A stretch of 64,000 nt of DNA, taken from the NCBI GenBank assembly GCA_015698045.1, contig BLAL01000215.1:930001-994000 (forward strand). The letters run 5' to 3'. The notes beneath the pieces are model-generated. The model made no database searches. It was given only the letters and a program-made list of their open reading frames with translations, and had not been told where the DNA came from. Below are positions 10,795-22,498 of the stretch, piece after piece (the first letter of the stretch is position 1; every line of letters begins with the position of its first letter). Position numbers and translations under genes: made by a program. The stretch comes from Rhizophagus clarus (Eukaryota > Glomeromycota > Glomeromycetes > Glomerales > Glomeraceae).

Positions 10795-11948
10795 ATGTGC
10801 GGATGGCAACGGATGCTGCGCGACCGGTACAGATTGTATACCTAAAGTATACCTAATACCAACACGTGCACCGGTTAAGCTGTAATGGGGTAATAATATA
10901 AATGTTACCAACATTTTCAATTGTTTAATTTATTGTATTTAGTTTTTTACATTGTATTGAGCTAGTTTTTGTTAGAAATTTATTGTCTTTTTTATTATTG
11001 TTTATTATATATATTTTAGTTATCTTATTCATTGTTAAATCAATTATTGACCTTTTTATAATGAAACTAAAATGTTAATATTTATGAAATAAATAAATCT
11101 CTTGTCTTTTCGTGTTATATTGAAAATGCATTTTTCATTTCTTTTTTTTTTTGGATAATGTAATTTCGACCCTGTTTCAAAATAATAAAAGAAGTTTTTT
11201 ACGTTATGTACTGTAAGTCCTTTCGACTTTTTACTATCCTGACCGAAGCATTGCTATATGAATTTCGATTGAAATTATGAATTGAGTTGACGTACTAGGT
11301 TACAGTTTTTCTATGATTTAATAATTGAGAAATACAAAAGTTAAATAAGTGACATCATTACAAATTACACATGCGGTTAACTATGTAATTACTACATATT
11401 AAGGGAATCAAAGTTTCAAGCAGAATGCTATAAATAAAGTTAATCTCGATTATATCGCCATTCATGTATGAACGAGAAAAGTTTTAGAAAAGGCAATAAG
11501 ATAAAAGATAACTTGAACTCACCGAAGCAATTGAGATAACTAATTATTTAGTCGTCACTCCACAAGCATTTGTATAACGACCAATCGATATCACGATAAA
11601 TTTGAATGAATAAAATTAAAAGGTTTAAAAAGCATTCAATGTAAGTACTGCACATTCACTAATTACGTTCACTACCCTTCGCTTTAAGAATATGCATTGA
11701 CTTCAATGACTCAAACGTCTTCATAATCATCTGGTGCATAGTTCCTGACTTGGGAAAGAAACGAATCACTTACTTTAAATGCCTAAAAAACTCATCCTTG
11801 TTGGATGGCAGGGGATTCATTCTGTTTATCGGATATATCGCATCTGGAGCACACTAAATTCATAACGTTCAGATTAAAAAAGAGTGTTGCCAAACGGCAC
11901 CTAACTTCAAATGCATCTTTTATAATAAGATATAAAATTGTACACTTC

Positions 11949-13857
11949 GTTAAAACAATAAAAATTTTAGAACACAATGATGAGGTTACACCTACATAAT
12001 CACGTGATTTGCAATTGGACTATCGTACAATATTTTTTAAATTTATGAATAAAACGGTAATATCGGGTTATAATAATATTTGTATATTAATAAAAATATA
12101 ACTTTCAAGTTATTTATTAGCAGTCATTACATTGGTCTCATCGATCGTGATAATCTAGATACTTTGTATATATTAGTAACGATAGATATATTGCTTTGAT
12201 TTTGTGATTGTATCTATTTTTATGTTATTTTCTAAATTTAAAAAGAAAAAAAAAAATTTAGATTTCTATAAATTTCTATAAATTATAATAACCTCAATTT
12301 CGGAGTTGTGCCGATTGATTCTTTAAAAATGGAAAATTGATCATATCAATATGAAACCATGTGAATCTTATCATGGGTTTAGCATTATGTAAATTACTAA
12401 ATTGATGATGTTTATTAAAAGATTTATAACAGACTATTATTATATTTGTTTGTGTTTATTAAGTAAGATTCGAGCGAACACTTAAGGTTTTCTTCTAATT
12501 TGTAAATATAGGAGTTGTGTATTCTTTTGTGCGCGTAATATTTACCATAACCGTATCTCCGAATATACCCGTTTGTATAATAATAAAAAAAAAAAAACTA
12601 ACTTTGAGAAAATTTCTTTTTTTTGAAAATTGTTTATGTTGTGGTTTTAACATGTAAAAAACTTGGAATAACTTAAAAATTAATTATTACACAAAGTTTT
12701 ACGCCCGATTATTAAATATACAATTTATGTTTATTGTCGATCAATACCGAGACGCCTTCTGATCAAAAATAGCATGATTGAATGATTATATATTACGTTA
12801 AAGTTTAATTTTAGGAACGATTGATGATTGGCGTTGCAAATTACAAACTTAGTTTAATTGAAGAAAAAAAAAACCTTCTTTTAGCTAATATTTAGCTTAG
12901 TTGTAAATTAAATATGCGAGAAGAAAAAAACAATTTGGCTTAATTAAGGACATAAAGTTTATTTTATAGGCTTTGTTAACTTACGGTAATGATAATCTCT
13001 CGGCCCTCAATTGTTTTTTTTTTAAAATATATATATATATATATATACAGTATATACTGCATGTAATAATAATTATGTTTAATTTGTTCAAGAAACGATA
13101 AATACTTTTCGAATTTTTTACAGTAATTATTATTAACATATCTTCATCATTGAAAATTTTGTGTGCACCTGAATTTTTAACTGGTTTTTGCCAAATTGAA
13201 CTTTCGGCCGAATTAATTCTTACCTTTTGGCACTCATGAACGAATGTTTGTTTACTATCATTTATTACTTTGCAAACAAACTAAATTTGCCGATCAATAC
13301 CGGTTAAAACTTTTTCCAACTTTTCTGAGCCAAGATTCAAAAAAGAAAATAATTAATCAGACAAATTAAATTAATTGTTAATTTTAAAATATGTTTATTA
13401 ATTTAAAAAAATAAATATATATTCATATGTAGATGATATCAAAATAATAAAAACATTAATATGGTTATTTTCATATGTGAAAACTATGAATATTTACAAT
13501 TAATTCCATACATAATGTCATATAAATTAAAAGCAACCCTGAAACAGGTTGATTTTCTGTTTATATTATCCTAAGTCATATTGGTCATATTGACAACAAA
13601 TAAACATCGCGTGGTCAACAATAAGGGAAAGTGGCTTGGTTTAAACTATGAAATGAAGATTATACGCAAAAAAAAGAAAGAAAAAAGAAAGAAAAAAGCG
13701 CGAGAACTACAAAAAAATCTCATCATTTTCATAGTATCTGAGAAGAATTTAGTGATACAAAGTGTTGCTGTAATTATGCTTATTAGAAAATAATTATTAT
13801 ATAAAAATACAGATATAGATAATGAATGTACCATATTAAGAAGAAATAGAGTATAAT
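11949..13857. other. AT-rich intergenic stretch
   Basis: I see no gene or clear element. It has simple (TA)n near 13,027-13,045 and many A/T runs. Short overlapping open frames near 13,581-13,885 on both strands lack coding character. Confidence 0.5.
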
Positions 13858-14412
13858 TTAGGGGAAAGATAAAGATCCTGAGCATCCAGCAGGTAAAATT
13901 AGAGATTCAAGACTATTATCATAAAAGTTCTCCACACCGTTAAAAAAATCATTTTCGAGAGGATCATTAGTAATTTGTCGCGTAGTTAAACGAGCGATTT
14001 GATCAATAGTACTAAGATTGTTTACAAATCGGAGATGATTTGCATTAGTTGCAAGATTTATAAACTGATTTCTTTGGACGGATGTGAATCGCCTTTTCCA
14101 AACATAATTTGTTGCCAAGTTAATAATATGTTGACTAAATAATCGTCTATATAATCGTAGTCGACGAGTTTGAAATAGTCGTAATCGAGGAGTCATAGAA
14201 TTTTGCAATTGGTGAGTTCTATGTAATTGTAGCCTATGAGCTTCGAGTTTTATATTCTGTTTGATTAATCCCTTGCCTGATAATCTTTTATCTCTTATAG
14301 TGACTGCAAGTACTCGGGCATTATTATTACAAGGAAGCTGATTTACATTCCTATAATCGATGAGGTTTAAAAAAACATTTAATTTCGATTGAACAGACAT
14401 ATTTGTATTCAT
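13858..14412 (-). CDS. Hypothetical basic protein, 184 residues
   Basis: A complete intronless frame starting at MNTNMSVQSK and ending SGSLSFP. It is rich in Arg, Asn, Leu and Gln. The middle has a run of RLRL/RRL motifs and two loosely similar helical-looking blocks (FSQHIINLATN and QRNQFINLATN). No signal peptide or membrane segment. Base composition is less AT-rich than its surroundings, as for real genes here. A TATA-like TATAAACC lies upstream on the minus strand near 14,480. I do not recognise the family; it may be lineage-specific. A non-functional frame cannot be excluded. Confidence 0.55.
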   Translation of the reverse strand: MNTNMSVQSKLNVFLNLIDYRNVNQLPCNNNARVLAVTIRDKRLSGKGLIKQNIKLEAHRLQLHRTHQLQNSMTPRLRLFQTRRLRLYRRLFSQHIINLATNYVWKRRFTSVQRNQFINLATNANHLRFVNNLSTIDQIARLTTRQITNDPLENDFFNGVENFYDNSLESLILPAGCSGSLSFP

Positions 14413-14499
14413 GAATTAGATTTTTTTTTTTTTTTTTCAAAAAACGAATTTTGCGAGCATGAATATGAAAAACAAAGGTTTATATCTTTTGAAACCGTA

Positions 14500-16002
14500 A
14501 CGCGTGGGAAAAATTTGATTTAACAATTTTGGAAAGTTTATATGGTTTATATGACTCATAAGCGAGCGTGGTAATACCAAAATCGAGTGAGCTAAAAATA
14601 AACTGAGGTTGATTGTCTCCTTATTAATTTTGCCGAAAGGTCCTTTTTTTTTATTGCTTTTTTTTATTATATTTGTGATAATATTTACTAATTATTACAC
14701 TAATGAAAGACATATAGCAACGTTACAAAGAGACTTTGATATGTTTTGATTTGTTCGAGATCTCTCGGCAATACGGGAAAACTCCTTAAATTCCTTATTG
14801 AGAAATTATCTTACCAAGCCGTTATTGTTCTTTTTTGAATTTTTTGAAAGTCATTATGTAATTAAACGTGTTTGAAACGTGTTTGTTCTATGTAACTAAC
14901 AGCGGGAACTTTAATTATTTAATTAATTTATATATATATATATCTGTAAATGGAAACTAACTTGTTGTGGTTATGGCGCTGCTTTTGTTTTTTTAGACAC
15001 CATGAACCCTGTATTCAGAAATTCGGAAATTCTAAATTTCTAAATTATCATCATAATCGGTATAATTAAATTTTGTGTGATCTAGAGATAAATGCAATCA
15101 ATATATAATGTAATTAATGTAGTTGTATCTCGATAATTAGCTATTTTAAAATAATTTATATATAAATATATAAAATTACGCTAATTATAGATAGATAGTC
15201 AAGATACCATTTATAAAATAACAACGGAGTTTGAATGATATAGCACAAGGATCTAAAGCGGCTAGTTTTGTAATTATGTAAGCAGGATAGTCATCTTTCA
15301 GTTTAGTTTGTTCCTCATTGGTTCATTCACGTTCTTATCTTTTTTTTTTTTAAATCAATAATTTATTAATACCAATTTATAAATTTTACATATACAGTAT
15401 AGAATGTTATGGAATATTAATATTAATCGTCTTCATTTTTAATAAGAATCCTCTAAAGTCATTAATCCTATTAAAAAAGCGACGAAATCAAAGATTTTTA
15501 TATTGCACAATTATTTTATTCTGAGGGTCACAATTACTAGTTTACTGGACATTTAAAAAATTTATTAAAATATAATTAAATATTGTGTGTATCATGTTTT
15601 ATTGAAATACTTCAAATCTTTTACTGTAAACCTGTATCAGGATGAATAATTTTCATTATTATAAGCCTACTTGAAATTAGAGTATTACGTGTTTCGTCAA
15701 ATGTTTTTCATCCGTAAAATTAAACTAAAACTATCTGTAATACCTTTCCGACCATGATCTATTAACTGTGTTGACCTTTGTAACCTAAATGATGACTCCT
15801 CTCCTTATTGTCACAATTTCTATGAATAGTACTAGAATCAAATCCGTCCAAAATCATAAGTAAGAAATTTGTTTTTATCATGGCGTGATGTAAAGAATCT
15901 TTCCTGTGGAGTAAAGTGGAAGATGATTAATTTGATTAAATGGAATTAAGTTTAATTATAACAACAAACCATCTGTGGGTTCAATAACATAAAATCCAAT
16001 AA
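14500..16002. other. AT-rich intergenic stretch
   Basis: Nothing recognised beyond T-runs and a (TA)n near 14,930-14,945. Confidence 0.5.
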
Positions 16003-16012
16003 AAGAATGACT

Positions 16013-16975
16013 AGTGCTCCGAAAGGGTCAGGTCAGACCCGGGTGATCAACCCGACCCGGATTTTAAATCGAGTCGGGATTGGTAATTATGCTGACCCGT
16101 GACTCGCATAACCTGACCCGTCGGGTTGGGGTCGTACTGTTGCTTTGACCCAGAACAACCCAGGTGACCCGGGTGATGCTAGGATGACGCATTTTTCCCA
16201 CAAGTTTTTTTTTTAAAGCTTTACTAATAAATATATCTGAAACTATAGATCTTATTGAGCCATATCACAACTTGGAAAACGAAAAGGTTCGCGTAGCGAG
16301 CTTTTATTAATAATCTCTTTGAGGAGAAAGACCTTCCATCAGAGCATGAAAGAGCGAAAACTCATCGCGAAGTTAGTTGATTACTAAATGATTAGTTTTA
16401 TCATTTAAAACTGATAAGACACAAGAAAAACGAATGATGATAAAGTTGATATTGATAAAAATAAAATATAATGATCACTTTTAATATTTTCTGAAGGAAT
16501 GATAAGAAAAAATAAACCTGATCGGTTTTATACTTAAAGTAATAATTAATAATCAAGAAAAGTGTCTTAACTGTTCGTAAGTAAAAAATTTTTAAAATGT
16601 AACAGGAATGTTTTAATTGAAAATATATATACACAACTTAATATATTATTTCATAATTCTTTTTTAAAACTAGAGATAAAAAAAATTAAGTAGAGATCAA
16701 TTAAATTCTAAAAAGCTACAATATTTTATTTATTTTACTTATTCTTAAATGTAGTTTACACAAACAGGTAATTTTACTATTGTCTTGCCGATTATAAAAA
16801 AATTTATATAAATTCGGGTTCAACCCGGGTTATTCGAATTAAACTGCAGTAGGGTCAAGTCAAGTTCGGGTTACATAGTTGACCGACCCGAAAATTCGAG
16901 TCGGGTTACATGAATATTCGAGTCGAATTCGAACATCCCCTCAAACCCGACCCAACCCGACCCGTACGGAGCACT
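16013..16975. mobile_element. 963-bp TIR element with GGGTCGGGT-rich ends
   Basis: Both ends carry AGTGCTCCG followed by GGGTC-rich sequence in inverted orientation. They are flanked by a perfect 10-bp direct repeat AAGAATGACT (16,003-16,012 and 16,976-16,985). The interior (about 16,200-16,790) is plain AT-rich DNA with no transposase. The 10-bp duplication fits a Mutator-like (MULE) non-autonomous element. The ends stand out as islands of high GC in the window. Confidence 0.85.
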
Positions 16976-16985
16976 AAGAATGACT

Positions 16986-18027
16986 CTCAAATTTTGTTCC
17001 ACCCGACTCAATATTATCATGTTGATAAAAATTGAAATACCCTTTTAATAAATTCTCCTAAATTTCGATTTCATCATGTTCAATTAACCCTTTCTTAACA
17101 ATAATTCGGATAAATTAGCTTTCGAATTGGAAATTTATCGAAATTTTTATTCTTTACGAATAGTTTAACGACAAAAATTTCATAATTCCATAATGTTTCT
17201 TGTTGTCAAGAGTACCAGTTAGATTTTGTGTAAAAATATCTAATTAGAAATAAAAATCGATGGATGAATATTAATTACATCAATGTTATCAATAATACTA
17301 GTACACCTGACCTTTTAAATTCCACTGTTTCCATAATAAATGAATTTAATTTACATTACTATTGGAAAATTATTACTCTCTTTATAATTATTACTCTCTT
17401 TATTAAAATGCTATACAATACCTAAGAATAATATTAAATAATTAGTGAAATATTTTCTATTTTCTGAAAATAAATTCAGCTCATTCATTAGAAAATGTGG
17501 GGCGAAGATATTGAGTCCTAATGCATAAATAATAATTGAATGAGCAGAATTTCTTTTTCGTTTAGTTGTTAGTCCTAATCCGGCGTAAATAACCCATTTC
17601 CATCTCAAAAATTTTCATAATCGTTAGGTAAATTTTGAAGTCATATATTTAATAATAAAGAGAAAGAGAGAGAGAGGAGAGAGAATGAAACCTAATGAAA
17701 TAAGGTTTGAGTCGGGGTAGCCTTAATATATATAATTCGTGGTGATCGGAAACTGATATTTCTAAAATTGGAAACAATAATTAATAATGAATTCTAATCA
17801 ATCGATCCGATGAAGAAATAACATGATAAACAATTAATGTTTAAATATCTTTTTTTTTTTTATTTTCCATAAAATTTGAGCTCTGCAATTTAGACTCTCA
17901 TTCGTAGTATATATATAAAGATTTAACACTTTTAATCAAAGAGCGGTAAAAATAATGTACGACATTTAACAAAAACGCATGGTACTATCACGTGATTTAG
18001 TTAATTTGGTAAATGTTCAAATTAATT
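16986..18027. other. Intergenic stretch, no gene seen
   Basis: AT-rich, with a GA-rich run near 17,657-17,685. A 65-codon minus frame at 17,411-17,608 has no supporting signals. Confidence 0.45.
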
Positions 18028-18193
18028 CAGTCAGAACTTGATATAACGAACCTTCCGGTTGACTGAAAAAAAATCGTTCTATTGAAATTTATAAGTTTAA
18101 TATAAGATTTTTTATATGTTCATATATAGAGAAAAATCTTAAAAAATCGGTTTATCGCGAAATTCGTTATATCGTCATATCGAGTTCTGACTA
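18028..18193. mobile_element. Short TIR element (CAGTCAGAACT..GATATAACGAA)
   Basis: The left end reads CAGTCAGAACTTGATATAAC and the right end reads, inverted, AGTCAGAACTCGATATGAC followed by a second GATATAACGAA word. About 165 bp, no coding capacity. Ends of this type resemble pogo/Tc1-like non-autonomous elements. The flanking duplication is not clear. A more decayed relative may lie at 48,041-48,312. Confidence 0.6.
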
Positions 18194-18490
18194 TACCATG
18201 TTTAAAATAGCTCGCTTCTCTCTTTCGTATTCAAATTGGTTGTTTAATACCACCTATTTGTCAAATTTGATTGATGAAATTGTTAAAAATTGTGTGGTTG
18301 TTTAAAATAATATTCGCCTGTATAAATATTATTATTAAGTTCAAACTTCATTCATTTGTAATATGAAAGCCTGATTAGAAGGAAATAAGCAAAATTTATT
18401 AATAATTATATTATATATTTATATATTTTATATTCCACTTGAAGATGAAGAAACTTTCCGTGCAGTGCTACTGCATGATTACGTCAATTT

Positions 18491-18781
18491 AGTGCACCGA
18501 TCGATACGAGTTAACCCGGGTTATGCGACCCGACCCGACTTAAAAAGCTCGGGTCGAGTTTAATAATTTTTATGACCCGGTGTCCCACCCGGTTGAACCA
18601 AGTTATTGATCGATTACTAATTAATTATAATAAATGTGTTTTTTCCTTAAAAATTCGGGTTTAGACCTGGGATATCGGGTCAAGCCATACTCGGGTCGAG
18701 TTTAGGGTCTTGATTTTTTTCACTTAGGTCGGGTCGGATATATTTTCAAAACCCGACCCGACATGACTCGGTATGAGCACT
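18491..18781. mobile_element. 291-bp relative of the GGGTCGGGT TIR family
   Basis: Ends AGTGC..GCACT and internal CCCGACCCGAC / GTCGGGTCGGG blocks match the 16,013 element. The 10-bp flanks (18,481-18,490 and 18,782-18,791) agree only partly, consistent with an older insertion. Confidence 0.7.
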
Positions 18782-19149
18782 ACGTTTTATTTTTTTTATT
18801 ATAAATACCATATCCTTAAGCATCACTTTTTTAATGGAAAAATCACATTAAAATCGTGTATTTTTATTATAATTCATATATGTTTTTCTCTTAGATTTTT
18901 TTTTACTAATGTCATGATGATGCTTAAAATCGGAAGGATACGGTATACGGACTCGCTCTTAAAAAAATTTTGATGTTTTTCAGATTTATCAAATTTTAGT
19001 AGTTTAAAGATTTCAAATTCAATAATAAGTTGAAATGAATTATATATAATATTCTATACCTAATTGAACGCAGTAGTAAAGTTTGATCTAAAATATTTAA
19101 ATAGAACATAAATTTTCTGCCAATTTCGGTTATAACCTTCATTTCCAAC

Positions 19150-19437
19150 TCTAATCCTAAGACCATTCCAATTTAATTATGTGTTTAACAACCCTCCCTT
19201 TTTGAAACTTTGTTAATACGCTATTTTTAATAAATATGATTGGATAAAAGTCACGTGTATGCTTTGAAAACCAATCAGAAGTCTCCCTCCAGCCCCTCTC
19301 TCTCTTCGAACTTATGCTTATCTACTATTTTTAATAAATATAATTGGCTGAAAGTCACATGAATATTTCAAAAACCCTTCTAATCCCAATTTCTTGTTAA
19401 ACATATAATTAAGTTGGACCGGCCTAATCCTAACCTA
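19150..19437. mobile_element. Degenerate ~290-bp TIR element
   Basis: CCAATTTAATTATGTGTTTA on the left (from about 19,168) pairs with an inverted, slightly diverged copy near 19,392-19,425 (TAAACATATAATTAAG). Outer ends both carry TAATCCTAA-like sequence. Inside is a ~45-bp direct duplication (TTTTTAATAAATAT.ATTGG at 19,212 and 19,326). No coding capacity. Target-site duplication not resolved. Confidence 0.55.
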
Positions 19438-19719
19438 ACATTTTTCACACAAACCCCTAAAAAAAGAAGGGATTCGAGAGTTAATATTCACGTACAAGAA
19501 TTTTAAAGAGTAAATATATAGCAATATAAATAAATAAGTATATATATATAGCTCAATTAGATAATTCATTATCAAAATTGAAATAAATAATACGACAGCG
19601 CTAATAATTTGCCTAATTTGAAGAACCCGACAATAACCGTTTTTTTAATACATACAGTATATATGTTGACTAGTAAAAAAAACGAAATAGGAATATACAA
19701 ATAAAATTATAAATTAATT

Positions 19720-21160
19720 GATGAATATTTCTTAATATATTAATGTCCTTTTATAATGAAAACTGAAAACTTAAATTATTTAAATTATGAGATGTCAAAA
19801 CAAGTGAAAGGTTAGTTGCTCTCTTTGCTAGAAATCTACCGCTAATCAAAACGAACATATCATTGTGGTTATTGTTACATTCACTTGTATCACAAGAAAA
19901 ATCATTTTTTAACAAATATAATGAACCAGATTATCGATAAATGGATTTAAAAGAAAAAAGCATCTAACGTGAAAAGTAATTGTGAGATTTTTTTTTTATT
20001 TTTAAAAAGTTTGTACTCTAATTGTTCTTATTAATAGAGTTGATAATTCAGGATTTTTTTTTATAGCGTTTGTAACTAATGAGTATCATAGCAAAAATGC
20101 AGTACTTGAATAATAATATCGCATGATTTAGTGAATACTAAATGTGAAGAATATACCTTGAGGCCTAAATTTATATGTTCACTTGTAATTCCAATACAAA
20201 CTTTAAAATTTTCCGATTGAGAATGTGAAGATTTATTTACGATGGGCGTCAAGTAATTGAACTTTCTTTTTGTTATTTCAAAATCATTTATTTTTAGAAC
20301 GCTGCGGATTATTTGAGGATCAAAAAATAACTTACAAGTAAAATGCTTTTTATAAACTTTTCCATTTGTAATGTTAAATTTTAAATAGAACAAGTTATAC
20401 AGTAAAATCTTTTTAAATGTATTTTGTTTATAACTCTCTATTCCCATGTCACACCCAACCCGCTAAGAATTAAAAAAACTTTCCAATTGGGAAGAACCAA
20501 TTGGGAAAGAAAAACTGGTTATTACTGTAATAAATATTTTCTATTTTAATAACCGTTTTTTTTAATTATATGTATTAAATTATGCATTAATTATAATTAC
20601 ATAATTATGAATTAAATTATGTATTAAATTATAAATTAATTATAATTACATAATTATGAATTAAATTATGAATTAAATTATGAATATTTCCGAACAAACC
20701 TATGTCCTATTTATATTAAAGTCTGGAAATTTTGATGTTATGGGATACAAATGCATGAACGATTATTTTATTCCCTAGTCTATGCCAAAAATCTATTCAT
20801 CGCTGATCAAACATTGCGGTTATTGTGCCTCCTTATTATTACTAACTAACTTAGGAACACATTAACTTGTGTCACAAAAAGATCGCTACCGATTTTTTAA
20901 AAACTTTGAAAATTACAGAATGTGAACTACTAAATTTCCGATAAATGAATTTAAAAAGCATTTAACTCACATGATAAATAGTTGGAAGCGATTTTTTTTT
21001 GAATTCTAATGTTTTATATTAGAATTAAGCTTTTTGTACAAATTTAGATTTTTTATTAATAACATTATTTAACATCGATATAGAAACAGTTAAAATAATT
21101 AAAATATAATACGTAGCAAAAATAAATTAAAGCACACGCATACATAATATTATCATGCGA
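19720..21160. repeat. Ancient ~960-bp direct duplication
   Basis: Blocks at 19,720-20,110 and 20,683-21,150 share an ordered series of similar words (TGAATATTTC, AATGTCCT.TTTAT, ATTG.GGTTATTG, GATAAATG.ATTTAAAA, AGCAT.TAAC) with heavy divergence. Between them, 20,560-20,690 is a ~66-bp AT tandem repeat (AATTATAATTACATAATTATG). A 123-codon minus frame at 20,076-20,447 has no gene-like signals. Confidence 0.5.
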
Positions 21161-22139
21161 TTTAACAGTCAGTGAGAGAAAATTTTAACATCCAGAGTTC
21201 AAGTCACGTGCGATTCGTCTAAACCAATAAAACCGTACTATTATAATCACGTGTAACTATTTTTACAGTATTATTGCGTTCAATTTTTTATTTTTTTGCT
21301 CTTCGAGATGAATTGCAAGAACGTATGTTCTAGACTTCGCCTAGAAATTAGCGACTGATTTTTTTGTTTTTTAATAATAACGGATAAAAAATGATGAGTA
21401 ACACAGCAACTAATTGTAGCACAACCACGCAGAAGGGGTTAGTTCGATGTATCACACATCTATGGGAGACATTCTTAACGTACGCATCGTGTGTACGATC
21501 TTAATGTACATGTACATCCACAATTCCTCATTAATAAAATTGAATTTACGGTATAATGCTAGTAATTAATTCCGACGGCGAGCTAAAAAAAACATTACTA
21601 TCAACACGTCAAGTTTGTGGAGAAGTAAATTAGCTACCCAACATTTGAACGACAAATTAGCGACATTGTCAATCAACCCTCTTAAGTATTATTTTTGCAC
21701 GGCAAAAGAATCAGAATAATCTTTTTTTTTTATTAATTATTCAAATAAAGTATATGCATTGTGTATGTAAAAATAATTTATGTACATATAATAGGAATAG
21801 ACAATTACTGTAGAAATAAGAGCGTTCACAAGGGAACTACATTATTCTCATAACCAATTTCATGATGAATCAATTCTCCCTCTACATTTTTTTCTCTGAC
21901 TAAAAAAAATACCATTTTTGGTTACTTTGATTGCAATAACCTCAACATCGTTATCACAAAGTTTGATTTTATGGCCAATGAGTTGGGTCACTTTGTCAAT
22001 TGAAGGCTATAAAATTGCAAAAAAAAAAAAAAAAAAAAAAAGGTAAAATGTTACTATCACTACACGTAAAAGTAATTTTGATTATTTACATGTATCCGAT
22101 CTGGATCTGGTTTCATAAGTAAATAAACTAGAGCAGCAT
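21161..22139. other. Intergenic stretch 3' of the small gene
   Basis: No gene recognised. Contains an A22 run at 22,020-22,041. Confidence 0.4.
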
Positions 22140-22498
22140 TTAATTCTTTCTGTGGAGATCCTCTTTCTTCTCTGATTTTTCAAATCTTTTCACAATTAAA
22201 AGGATTCTTTCTTCTTGCTCTTTAGTTGCTCTACATAAAAGGGTGATGTTAATAAAGTGACTCGAACAGGAAGTGTCAATAAAATTACTTACTTTTCCGA
22301 TCAAAGTTTTTGGCCTTGTATTTCACTGGATCCAGATGTATTAAACCATACTCATTGGTTGTTAAAAAAGCATAATAGGCTTCACGAATCTCATAGCTGA
22401 ATATTATGTTAAATTGTTAAAATACAATACTATCTGCACTTCGTTAGTCACTAAAATGACCCATACTTGCCAGGCAATTCATTTTCCGTGTATGACAT
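22140..22498 (-). CDS. Small 3-exon gene, 74 residues, unrecognised
   Basis: Exons on the minus strand: 22,467-22,498, 22,293-22,396 and 22,140-22,228; the total of 225 nt is exactly 75 codons. Intron 1 has donor GTATGG, branch TGACTAACG and acceptor ATTCAG. Intron 2 has donor GTAAGT. The second acceptor is GTAG/AG: only use of the second AG (22,229-22,230) keeps the frame. The protein starts MSYTENELPGNYEIREAYYA, contains LTTNEYGLIHLDPVKYKA, and ends in a charged helix (EQEERILLIVKRFEKSEKKE). It is soluble, with no signal peptide. I do not recognise the family; size and charge would suit a small subunit of a larger complex, which is speculation. Confidence 0.7.

Larger units (their letters stand above)
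9666..11948 (+). repeat. Segmental-duplication unit 3 (plus orientation)
   Basis: Head-to-tail with unit 2. Homology to the inverted unit 1 ends near 11,948, so this copy lacks its last ~700 bases. It contains peptide gene copy 3 and the empty sites for both private insertions. Confidence 0.88.

Noticed and set aside
11792-11999. Two overlapping 60-codon frames on opposite strands
   Set aside because: They lie across the end of unit 3 and are not conserved in the other units.
20076-20447. 123-codon minus-strand frame
   Set aside because: No domain, promoter or splice support and AT-typical amino-acid content; could be chance.
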